From NCBI GenBank assembly GCA_020637635.1, contig JACKKB010000008.1, forward strand, positions 1 to 64,000: DNA of 64,000 bases, written 5' to 3'. Shown piece after piece: positions 7,960 to 15,769 of the stretch (the stretch's first letter is position 1; each line of letters starts with the position of its first letter). The stretch comes from Albidovulum sp. (lineage in GTDB: Bacteria > Pseudomonadota > Alphaproteobacteria > Rhodobacterales > Rhodobacteraceae). A model generated the notes under the pieces. The model had not been told where the DNA came from, searched no databases, and saw only the letters and a program-made list of their open reading frames with translations. The position numbers and the translations under genes were made by a program.

Positions 7960-9303
7960 TCAGATCTTCACCAGACGGCCGCCGACGGCGCCCGCCTCGG
8001 GTCTTGCGAAAGCGTTGCGGGTGTCGAGGATCAGCTTCGCCGCCCCCGCCACCAGCGCATAGTCGACGCCGCTGTGATCGGTCGCAACCAGCACCGCGTC
8101 ATAGCCCGCCACCGCCTCGGCGCTCAGCGCCACCGAAGCGCGGCCCGCCAGTTCCGGATGGTCGCGCGTCGCAGGCAGGACAGGGAAATACGGATCGTGG
8201 AAATCGCAGGCGATGCCCATCGCCTCGAGCCGGTTGAGGATCGCGAGCGCCGGGCTCTCCCGGGTGTCCTCGACATCCTTCTTGTAGGCGATACCGAGGA
8301 TCAGGACGCGGGCGTCCTGGACCGCCGCACCGCATTTCGACAGCTCGACCGCCACCCGCCCTGCGATCAGATCGGGGGCGCCATCGTTGTTCGTGCGCGC
8401 CAGATCGACGATCGGCAGCGACGAGCCGACGTCCCGCGCCCGCCACGACAGATAGACCGGCGAGACCGGGATGCAATCGCCACCAATCCCCGGCCCGGGA
8501 TAAAAAGGCATGTATCCGAAGGGCTTGGTCGCCGCGGCGCGCACGACCTCCCAGATATCGACGCCCATCGCCTCGAAGGCGACCTTCATCTCGTTGACCA
8601 GCGCGATATTCACGGTGCGGAAGCTGTTCTCGGTCAGCTTCACCGCTTCGGCCGTCGCCAGGGAACTGACCGGGACCACCTTGGTGATGAACTGGGAATA
8701 GAAGGTTTCGACCAGTTCGCGGGATTTCGCATCGTCGGCGCCGACGATCTTCGGGATCGAACGGGTGGTGAACGTGTCGTTGCCGGGATCCTCGCGCTCG
8801 GGCGAGAAGGCAAGAAAGAAGTCCTCGCCCGCGCGCAGGCCGCCGCGTTCGAGAATGGGTTTCAGGACCGTCGCCGTGGCCCCGGGCCAGACGGTGCTTT
8901 CAAGCACCACGAGCTGGCCGGGGCGCAGCTGGCTCGCCACCGTCTCGCCGGCGCGGATCACGTAGCTCAGGTCGGGGTCGCGGGTATCGGAAAGCGGTGT
9001 CGGCACGCAAATCAGGATCACGTCGCTTTCGGCCAGCGCGGTCACGTCGCTCGTCGCCCTGAAACCGGCCGCAACCGCGTTGCGGATGCGGTCTTCGGGG
9101 AAGTAGGAGATGACCTTTTCGCCGGCGTTGATCGCGGCCACGCGGCCCGTGTTCAGATCGAGCCCAGTGACCGGAAAACCGGCCTCGCTCACGGTGAGCG
9201 CGAGCGGCAGGCCGACATAGCCCAGCCCCACGGTCGCCGCACGTGCACGATGTGCCGCGATACTGTCCTTCAGGGTCGCGTAGAGCGAAAACGCATTGGT
9301 CAT
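7960..9303 (-). CDS. Nucleotide-sugar 6-dehydrogenase (UDP-N-acetylglucosamine dehydrogenase type)
   Basis: A 447-residue NAD-dependent dehydrogenase that oxidises C6 of a UDP-sugar to the uronic acid. It has the N-terminal Rossmann motif VGLGYVGLPLAL, a central NSFRTVNIALVNEM helix and the catalytic cysteine in GGDCIPVSPVYL. The C-terminal domain has LILGIAYKKDVEDTRESPAL. The PGPGIGG-CIP arrangement and length fit the WbpA/UDP-GlcNAc(ManNAc) group rather than UDP-glucose dehydrogenase. Residue Asp replaces the usual His before the catalytic Cys. The ATG at 9303 has AGGA 6 bases upstream. It is divergent from the epimerase gene at 9705. Confidence 0.85.
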   Translation of the reverse strand: MTNAFSLYATLKDSIAAHRARAATVGLGYVGLPLALTVSEAGFPVTGLDLNTGRVAAINAGEKVISYFPEDRIRNAVAAGFRATSDVTALAESDVILICVPTPLSDTRDPDLSYVIRAGETVASQLRPGQLVVLESTVWPGATATVLKPILERGGLRAGEDFFLAFSPEREDPGNDTFTTRSIPKIVGADDAKSRELVETFYSQFITKVVPVSSLATAEAVKLTENSFRTVNIALVNEMKVAFEAMGVDIWEVVRAAATKPFGYMPFYPGPGIGGDCIPVSPVYLSWRARDVGSSLPIVDLARTNNDGAPDLIAGRVAVELSKCGAAVQDARVLILGIAYKKDVEDTRESPALAILNRLEAMGIACDFHDPYFPVLPATRDHPELAGRASVALSAEAVAGYDAVLVATDHSGVDYALVAGAAKLILDTRNAFARPEAGAVGGRLVKI

Positions 9304-9704
9304 AATCGGTCCTGCACAATGTCTGAACGGCGACCGCATACCACGGCCGCGACGACAATGGCAGGCGCATTGTAGCGCAAGCAACCTTCGCGGGCACAGT
9401 CAGGAAAGTTGTACCCCAGAAGGCGACAATTGCGTTTGGATGGCCGCTTTTTTCGCATTCTGCGGCTGCCTTGCGGAGGTTTCCGGAACGCCGAGAGCAA
9501 CGGCCGCAGCGCAGAATCGGGGCACCCGCCAGGCACGGCTCTCACCGGGCGCGGATCGGCGTCGTTCGCGCGGCGCGGTCCCGCCGCCGATCGCGCGCGG
9601 GATTGTTTCCGCGTTTGGCGCCGGCGCAAGCAGGCGGTGGCTGGCGCCGTGCGCGCGTGCTAGGGTCCACCGGCCATCTGGACGATCTCATTTTGCGGGG
9701 ACTC
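9304..9704. other. Divergent intergenic region of the polysaccharide locus
   Basis: About 400 bases between two divergently transcribed sugar-nucleotide genes. It must hold both promoters. It contains an AT-richer stretch near 9395-9455, but I cannot assign -35/-10 boxes with confidence. Open frames crossing it show no family signature. Confidence 0.4.
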
Positions 9705-10673
9705 ATGCGGATTTTCATCACCGGCGGCGCGGGTTTCATCGGCTCGCATCTCTGCGAACGGCTTGTTCGCGAGGGCCATGGCGTCACGGTCCTCGACGAT
9801 CTCTCGACCGGCCGGCGCGAGAACCTCGCGGCACTTGAGGGCAACCCCGCGCTGCGCTTCATCGAAGGCACGATCCTCGATGCCGGTCTCGTCCAGGACC
9901 TCGTCGACGGGGCCGACGTCATCTTCCATCTCGCCGCCGCGGTGGGGGTGAGGCTCATCATGGAAGAGCCGTCGCGCTCGATCCTGACGAACATCAACGG
10001 CACCGAGAACGTCCTGAAGGCGGCGCTGAAGGAGAAGAAGCTCACCTTCGTCGCCTCGACCTCCGAGGTTTACGGAAAGGCCGCGAAGTTCCCCTTCAGC
10101 GAAGACGACGATCTCACGATCGGCGCCACGAAGAACCTGCGCTGGTCCTATGCCTCGGCCAAGCAGCTCGACGAGTTCCTGACGCTCGCCTATGTGCGCG
10201 AAGTCGGGCTGCCGGCCGTCATCCTGCGGTTCTTCAACACCACCGGACCGCGCCAGACCGGACGCTATGGCATGGTGTTGCCGAATTTCGTGCAGTCCGC
10301 GCTCGAGGGGCGGTCGCTCATGGTGCATGGCACCGGTGAGCAGACACGGTGCTTCGGCCATGTCGCCGATGTGGTCGAGGCGCTGGTGCGGCTCATGGCG
10401 ACGCCGGCGGCGCAGGGCGAGGTCTTCAACGTCGCCAACGATCAGGAGGTTTCGATCCGCGGGCTCGCCGAACAGGTGATCGCGGCGACCGGCTCCGCCT
10501 CGAAGATCGAGACCATCCCCTACAGCGATGTCTATCCCGTCGGCTTCGAGGACATGGCGCGGCGTCTGCCCGACGTTTCCAAGCTGGAGCGCACCATCGG
10601 CTTCCGGCCGCGGCGGCCGCTGGCCGAGATCATTTCCGACATCGTCGCCGAAAAACGCGCGCTGATGGCCTAG
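9705..10673 (+). CDS. NAD-dependent nucleotide-sugar epimerase/dehydratase (SDR family)
   Basis: A 322-residue extended short-chain dehydrogenase. It has the NAD motif GGAGFIGSHL at the N-terminus, the active-site strand ASTSEVYG and the catalytic YASAK (Tyr-x3-Lys). It acts on a nucleotide-activated sugar as a C4 epimerase or similar, and the exact sugar cannot be read from sequence. The ATG at 9705 was chosen because the Rossmann fold begins there and GGGGA lies upstream; the open frame extends much further 5' without homology. The flavoprotein gene follows 12 bases later, so the two are probably co-transcribed. Confidence 0.85.
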   Translation: MRIFITGGAGFIGSHLCERLVREGHGVTVLDDLSTGRRENLAALEGNPALRFIEGTILDAGLVQDLVDGADVIFHLAAAVGVRLIMEEPSRSILTNINGTENVLKAALKEKKLTFVASTSEVYGKAAKFPFSEDDDLTIGATKNLRWSYASAKQLDEFLTLAYVREVGLPAVILRFFNTTGPRQTGRYGMVLPNFVQSALEGRSLMVHGTGEQTRCFGHVADVVEALVRLMATPAAQGEVFNVANDQEVSIRGLAEQVIAATGSASKIETIPYSDVYPVGFEDMARRLPDVSKLERTIGFRPRRPLAEIISDIVAEKRALMA

Positions 10674-10685
10674 GCCTGCGCCGGG

Positions 10686-12230
10686 ATGAGCAAGCGCCCG
10701 GATATCGTCGTAGGCAGCGGCCCGGCAGGGATCGCCGCCGCGCATGCGCTTTTGGCGCGCGGCCGCGCGGTGCTCCTCGTTGACGGAGGGCGGTCGCTCG
10801 AAGACGCTGCCGTCGCGCGGTCCGCGGCGCTCGCCGCCCGTGACCCCTCCGACTGGGCGGCGTCGGACCGCGCTGGCTGGATGGCGCCGCAGTTCGACAC
10901 CCCGCCCGGTCAGGTGCGCCGTTTCGGCTCGGACTTCGCGATGGAGCCTGCCGAGGCGACCTTCGCGGCGCCGGCCGAGTGGATGGAGCTCCGCGCGAGT
11001 CGGGCGGCGGGCGGGCTCTCCAACCTCTGGGGCGCGGCCGTGCTGCCCTATGCCGCGAAGGACATGGCCGGCTGGCCGATAGGTGCGGACGATCTTGCGC
11101 CACATTACCGCGCAGTCGCGGCGCTGATGCCGGTTGCCGGGTCGCCGGACGATCTTCAGGCTCTCTATCCCACGCTGCCGATGGCGGGGCGCGCGGCCAT
11201 CGCGCCCTCGCCTCAGGCCCGGCGCCTTCTCGGCCGCCTCGCCCGGCATCGCACCGCGCTGGCCGATCTCGGGGTCACCGCCGGCGCGGCGCGGCAGGCG
11301 GTCGGCGCCGATTGCCGGCTCTGTGGCCTTTGCCTCCACGGCTGCCCCTACGGGCTCATCTGGTCGGCGCGTCACGCGCTGGCCGCGCTTCACGGCAAGC
11401 CCGGTTTCACCTACCGCCCGGGCGCGGTCGTGACCCGGTTCGTGGAAACGCCCGAGGGCGTGACGCTGCACCTGGCCTCGGGCGGGACGATCGCCGGCGG
11501 TCGGGCCTTCCTTGGCGCCGGGGTGCTCGAGACGGCGCGGATCCTGCTTGCGTCGCGGGCGGTGGCCGGGGAACTTGTCCTGCGCGACAGCCAGCACGCG
11601 TTCCTGCCGATGATCGAGCGCCGCCTCGGCGGCCCGAGGCCGGATCTGGGTGCCTTTCACACCCTGCCGCAGGCCTTCGTGGCGATCGATGCGCCCGAGG
11701 TCTCGCCACACCTCGTCCATGCCCAGCTCTACGGCTGGAACGAATTCTACCCGCGCGACCTGGTCGCGCGCTACGGAGACAGGATCCCGCTCGTGGGCGC
11801 GCCGCTGATGACGGCCCTCGCCCGCCGTCTCGTCGTCGCGCAACTGTTCCTGCATTCCGATCATTCCCACCGGATCGCGCTTGGTCTGGCGCCCGACGGG
11901 CGACTCACGCTCAGGCTGGATGCAAATCCCGCGGTCGCGAGCGTTCTGAGGGCCGCAACCGCACGCATGGGCCGCGCGATGCGGTTCGGCGGGCTCCTGC
12001 CGCTCGGCTTCGCGAGCCGGCCGGGCGCGCCGGGGTCGAGCTTTCACTGCGGCGCCACCGTGCCGATGGCACAGGCACCCGGGCCCGGTCAGTCGGACCG
12101 GCTTGGCAGGCCGCAGGGGCTCTCGCGCGTGCATCTTGTCGATGCCTCGTCACTGCCCGCGATCCCGGCCACGACCATCACCTTCTCGGTCATGGCCAAC
12201 GCGCACCGGATCGCCGCGTCGGCGGACTGA
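10686..12230 (+). CDS. GMC-like flavoprotein with a ferredoxin-type cysteine motif
   Basis: A 514-residue protein. It starts with an FAD-binding motif (DIVVGSGPAGIAAAHAL) and ends with the GMC-oxidoreductase style C-terminal segment VHLVDASSLPAIPATT followed by MANAHRIA. Unusually, residues 210-221 read C-x2-C-x2-C-x3-C-P, the pattern that binds a [4Fe-4S] cluster in ferredoxins. The protein could thus pass electrons from flavin to an iron-sulphur centre. It is probably co-transcribed with the epimerase and sits inside the polysaccharide locus, so oxidation of a sugar or polyprenol-linked intermediate is a reasonable guess only. It ends 3 bases from the convergent glycosyltransferase gene. 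Confidence 0.75.
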   Translation: MSKRPDIVVGSGPAGIAAAHALLARGRAVLLVDGGRSLEDAAVARSAALAARDPSDWAASDRAGWMAPQFDTPPGQVRRFGSDFAMEPAEATFAAPAEWMELRASRAAGGLSNLWGAAVLPYAAKDMAGWPIGADDLAPHYRAVAALMPVAGSPDDLQALYPTLPMAGRAAIAPSPQARRLLGRLARHRTALADLGVTAGAARQAVGADCRLCGLCLHGCPYGLIWSARHALAALHGKPGFTYRPGAVVTRFVETPEGVTLHLASGGTIAGGRAFLGAGVLETARILLASRAVAGELVLRDSQHAFLPMIERRLGGPRPDLGAFHTLPQAFVAIDAPEVSPHLVHAQLYGWNEFYPRDLVARYGDRIPLVGAPLMTALARRLVVAQLFLHSDHSHRIALGLAPDGRLTLRLDANPAVASVLRAATARMGRAMRFGGLLPLGFASRPGAPGSSFHCGATVPMAQAPGPGQSDRLGRPQGLSRVHLVDASSLPAIPATTITFSVMANAHRIAASAD

Positions 12231-12233
12231 GCG

Positions 12234-13496
12234 CTATCCGGCGCCGCGCTCCAGGGCGCCTGCCTCCAGCGCGCGCGCCAGATCGCCGTCGCCACGCCGG
12301 GTCGCCGCGGCGGCAAAGGCCGCGCCGTAGGCTTCCAGCACGCGATCCTCGCGCCAGACCGCGCCGAAGGCGTCGCGGGCGTTCGCGGCCATGGCCGCCC
12401 GGCGCGCGGGATCGGACTGCAACATCCGCATCGCCGCGACCAGCTCGTCCTCGGTCTCGAAGAGCGCCCCGCCCCCTGCCCGCTCGACGATCTCCGGGAA
12501 CGGGCCGAGCCGCCTGGCGATCACCGGGGTGCCGAGACGGAAACTCTCGATGAGGATGATGCCGAAGGTCTCGTAACAGATCGAGGGCACGATCAGCCCT
12601 TCTGCGCCACGATAGTAGGCGTCGAGCTCCTCGGGCGTCTTGCGACCGAGGAACTGGATGTTGGGTCGACCGGCGGCAAGCCGCTTGAGCTCGCCGGCAT
12701 AGTCGCCGTCGCCGAGGATCAGGAGATCGGCATCGGGATAGCGGTCCATCGCCGGGAACACGTCCTGCAGGCCCTTGATCTTCTCAAGTCGCCCGACGAA
12801 GAGGAAATAGGGCCGCGGATGGCCTGCAAAGGGGTCGGCCAGCCTCGGCAGATCGGGCAGGAAGTAGGGCAGCACCGTCATCTCCTGGCGGAGCCCGAAT
12901 TCGCGGTGCTTGGCGCGGCTGAACTCGCTCTTGGCGATGATGAGGTCGACCTTGTCGAGTGCCCGGTCGAGCATCCCGGTCGCGCGCCAGAGCTGCGGCG
13001 GCCGGCGATAGGTCAGCTGGCATTTCAGGCAGCGGCGTTCGTCGCAGAGCTCCTGCCCGTGGCGCCAGAGCACATGGGTCGGACAGACGAGCCAGTGTTC
13101 ATGCGCCTCGTAGATCTTCAGCGCCTCGCCCATGGGCAGAAGGCCCGGCCCGCCGATCAGCGAGGTGTTGTTGTACCAGAGGATGTCGGGTTTCCGCTCG
13201 GCGATGATCTCGCGGATGCGGGCCGCATGCGCGACCGGTCGGCCCAGCTGCTGGGTCATCAGGTTCGACAGAAGCCCGCTGCGGGCGCGCAAGCCGATGC
13301 GCCGGACGCCGTCGGGGGCGCCTTCGGGCTGCACCTTGCCGCCAAGGATGAGGTAGCTGTCCTCGTCGTGCACGACGCTCACGTCATGACCGCGGTCCGC
13401 GAGCGCGCGCGCCATGCGCTGGACACCGATCGCATCGCCGCCGAAGGAATAGGGCGGGTAGAACGTGGTGAACATGACGATGCGAAGCGATCTCAT
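12234..13496 (-). CDS. Glycosyltransferase family 4
   Basis: A 420-residue GT-B glycosyltransferase. The N-terminal acceptor domain starts RIVMFTTFYPPYSFGGD. The C-terminal nucleotide-sugar domain has LFVGRLEKIKGLQDV and the E-x7-E type motif in ICYETFGIILIESF. It adds a sugar to a lipid-linked or growing glycan on the cytosolic face (family knowledge). An insert carries four cysteines (138, 151, 156, 159; the last three as C-x4-C-x2-C) that could bind a metal. It overlaps the flippase gene by 4 bases (ATGA), so the two are translationally coupled at the 3' end of a long minus-strand operon. Confidence 0.9.
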   Translation of the reverse strand: MRSLRIVMFTTFYPPYSFGGDAIGVQRMARALADRGHDVSVVHDEDSYLILGGKVQPEGAPDGVRRIGLRARSGLLSNLMTQQLGRPVAHAARIREIIAERKPDILWYNNTSLIGGPGLLPMGEALKIYEAHEHWLVCPTHVLWRHGQELCDERRCLKCQLTYRRPPQLWRATGMLDRALDKVDLIIAKSEFSRAKHREFGLRQEMTVLPYFLPDLPRLADPFAGHPRPYFLFVGRLEKIKGLQDVFPAMDRYPDADLLILGDGDYAGELKRLAAGRPNIQFLGRKTPEELDAYYRGAEGLIVPSICYETFGIILIESFRLGTPVIARRLGPFPEIVERAGGGALFETEDELVAAMRMLQSDPARRAAMAANARDAFGAVWREDRVLEAYGAAFAAAATRRGDGDLARALEAGALERGAG

Positions 13497-14962
13497 GCGG
13501 GGCCTCCATGGTCAGTCGCCGCGCCGGCACGGCCCGGCGCGATATGGCTCAGAAGAAGGCGCAGCCGGTCGCGCATCAGCGCGAGGGCAAGGGCCGCGAA
13601 AACCGCGATGCCGGCAAGGACGCTGAGCGCGAGCGCGAGCGCCGGAGGCAGGCTTCGAGCCGCGCCATGGACGACGAGGACCGCGCCCGACATCGCGGCC
13701 GCCGCGGCTGCCGGCAGGAGATTGCAGGTCAGGAGCGGCAAGACCGGCATGTCGCCGAGCCGCGCCACGATCCGGTAGCGGAAGATCCAGAGCAGATAAT
13801 GCGCCAGCACGAAGGCCGCCGCGATCGCCACGAGACCCAAGGGCGCCACGATCAGGATCAGCACCGCGGCGAGGCCGACATTGGTCCAGGTCAGGAGCGT
13901 GATGGCGCCCGCCCGCCCGGCCGCAAGGCAGAAGCTCTGCTGGACGAGCGCGATCGAGAAGTAGAGGCCGAGGAAGGCCAGCACCGAGAGGACCGGCGCC
14001 GCGGCGACCCAGTCCGGCCCGAAGACCAGCATGAGGATCGGCCGCGACAGCACCGCCAGGCCGGCGAAGAACGGAAAGGCAGCGAGTCCGGTCAGGCGCG
14101 CGATGTCGAGGAGCAGGTCGCCGGCCCGGCCACCCTCGCGCGTGATCGCGGCGAAGGCCGGTTGCGAGGCCATCCGCAAGGGCGTGGAGACGAGGAACGA
14201 GAGCGTCTCGACCAGGCGCCAGGAAACCGAATAGAGCCCGGTCGCGACAGGGCCGAGCATGGCCCCGATGATGAGCGTCGGAAGCTGCACCACGGCAAGC
14301 TCGGCGGCACGAAGGCCAAGCACCTGGGCCCCGAAGACGCCCGCCCGGTGCAGATGCGCGCGCGTGGTGCGAAACCCCGGCCGCCATTCGACCGAGGTCC
14401 AGGCCATTACGACATTGGTGGCGATCATGGCGATCCACTGGCCGACAAAGCTCCAGACCCCCCAGCCGGTCAGCGCCATGGCGATGCCGACCGCGCCGCC
14501 GATGATGACCCCGGCGATTGCGCGCAGGGAGAGGACGCGAAAGTTGAACTCGCGCCGGAGGATCGCCACCGGCACCGCGGTGAAGGCGATGAGCAGGACC
14601 GTCACCGAAAGCCCCCGGATGAGCCCGGCGACCTCGGGCTGGCGGTAGAGCGCCGCGATCGGCCCCGAGAGCGCCCAGAGCAGGAGCGCGAGGCCGAGGC
14701 CCAGCGCCGCGGTCAGCCAGAAGGTGGCGTTGTAGTCCTCGGCCGTCGGATCCGGTGCGGCGATGAGGTATTCGGAGACGGATTCGCGCACCAGGGCCTC
14801 GGACAGGACGATGAAGACCGCCGCCATCGACAAGAGCCCGTAGAGCTCCGGCCCGAGGATCTTCGCAAGCGTCACGAAGACGACGAAGTTGATCGCCTGT
14901 TCGGTCCAGCCGCCCGCCGCCATCCAGGCGACACCCCTGATGAACTTGTTGCCGACCGTCAT
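13493..14962 (-). CDS. Wzx-like polysaccharide flippase (MOP superfamily)
   Basis: A 489-residue integral membrane protein with about a dozen or more hydrophobic segments spread over its length. The N-terminal FIRGVAWMAAGGWTEQAINF segment is typical of the polysaccharide-transport branch of the MOP exporters (Wzx/RfbX, LPS biosynthesis). It would move undecaprenyl-linked repeat units across the inner membrane. It sits between a GT4 gene, which it overlaps by 4 bases, and a deacetylase gene in the same direction. No separate Wzy polymerase is obvious in the window, although the membrane protein at 19189-20736 might fill such a role. Confidence 0.88.
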   Translation of the reverse strand: MTVGNKFIRGVAWMAAGGWTEQAINFVVFVTLAKILGPELYGLLSMAAVFIVLSEALVRESVSEYLIAAPDPTAEDYNATFWLTAALGLGLALLLWALSGPIAALYRQPEVAGLIRGLSVTVLLIAFTAVPVAILRREFNFRVLSLRAIAGVIIGGAVGIAMALTGWGVWSFVGQWIAMIATNVVMAWTSVEWRPGFRTTRAHLHRAGVFGAQVLGLRAAELAVVQLPTLIIGAMLGPVATGLYSVSWRLVETLSFLVSTPLRMASQPAFAAITREGGRAGDLLLDIARLTGLAAFPFFAGLAVLSRPILMLVFGPDWVAAAPVLSVLAFLGLYFSIALVQQSFCLAAGRAGAITLLTWTNVGLAAVLILIVAPLGLVAIAAAFVLAHYLLWIFRYRIVARLGDMPVLPLLTCNLLPAAAAAAMSGAVLVVHGAARSLPPALALALSVLAGIAVFAALALALMRDRLRLLLSHIAPGRAGAATDHGGPA

Positions 14963-14997
14963 GCGGCGCGACCCCCTGCTGCGGCGGGCGCGGTCAT

Positions 14998-15765
14998 TCA
15001 GACCCCGCGCCAGGGTTTCACGAGCGCGCCACGGGCTGCGCGCATCGCGGCGCGGGCCCTCAGGTAGATCTCGCCGCGGCCTGCGAGATGCGCGCGCCAG
15101 CGGGCGAGGCTGGTGAAGTAGAACATCTCCAGCCGCGGCAGGTCGAAGACGTCGGCCCCGGGGCCGGCCCGGCCAAGCCGCGTGCCGACCGAGCTGTGAT
15201 AGCTTTCCGCGATCCGCGCCCGCACCGCAGGACCGGCGATTCCGTAAGGCGGCGCGAAGTGGCGCACCGGGTGCCCGAGCCGGTCCTCGATCTCGGTCCG
15301 CGCGGTGACGAGTTCCGCCTCGAGCGCCTCGGGCGACAGCGTATCGAGTTCGGCATGGGTCACGGTGTGGCTGCCGAACGCGACTCCTTCGCGTGCGAGA
15401 GCGCGGATCGTGGCCCAGCCCATGAGCGCGCGGGGCGGATCGGCGATGCCGCGCCAGCCCTCCGCCCGGCCGACGAAGCTGGTCGGCAGATAGACCATCG
15501 GGCGCAAGCCGTGGCGCTGCAGGACCGGCCAGGCGGCGTTGGCGAAGTCCTGGAACCCGTCGTCAAAGGTGATGATCACCGAATGCGGCGCAAGCGCGCC
15601 GCGACCCTCGCGCGCGGCCACGAGATCGTCGAGCGTGATGACCGGAAGCTCCGACCGGGCCAGCGCCGCCATCTGCTCGGCAAAGACCGCCGGCGGGATC
15701 GAGGTCGCGCCCCCCCGGTTCGAGATCGAGTGATACATCAGGATGTCGACAACGGGCGCGGCCAC
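14998..15765 (-). CDS. Polysaccharide deacetylase family protein (NodB fold)
   Basis: A 255-residue carbohydrate esterase family 4 protein. The metal-binding aspartates lie in VIITFDDGFQDFANA and the metal-binding histidines in FGSHTVTHAEL. An early YHSISNRGG segment and a late FAPPYG segment complete the fold. It removes N- or O-acetyl groups from glycans. There is no signal peptide, so it may act in the cytosol on a lipid-linked intermediate, or the start may be misplaced. It follows the FAD paralogue gene by 4 bases and precedes the flippase by 35, which fits one operon. Confidence 0.88.
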   Translation of the reverse strand: MAAPVVDILMYHSISNRGGATSIPPAVFAEQMAALARSELPVITLDDLVAAREGRGALAPHSVIITFDDGFQDFANAAWPVLQRHGLRPMVYLPTSFVGRAEGWRGIADPPRALMGWATIRALAREGVAFGSHTVTHAELDTLSPEALEAELVTARTEIEDRLGHPVRHFAPPYGIAGPAVRARIAESYHSSVGTRLGRAGPGADVFDLPRLEMFYFTSLARWRAHLAGRGEIYLRARAAMRAARGALVKPWRGV

Positions 15766-15769
15766 GCGA

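Noticed and set aside
9660..12134. 824-codon minus-strand frame across the epimerase and flavoprotein genes
   Set aside because: Antisense shadow of two well-supported genes; no homology signal seen.
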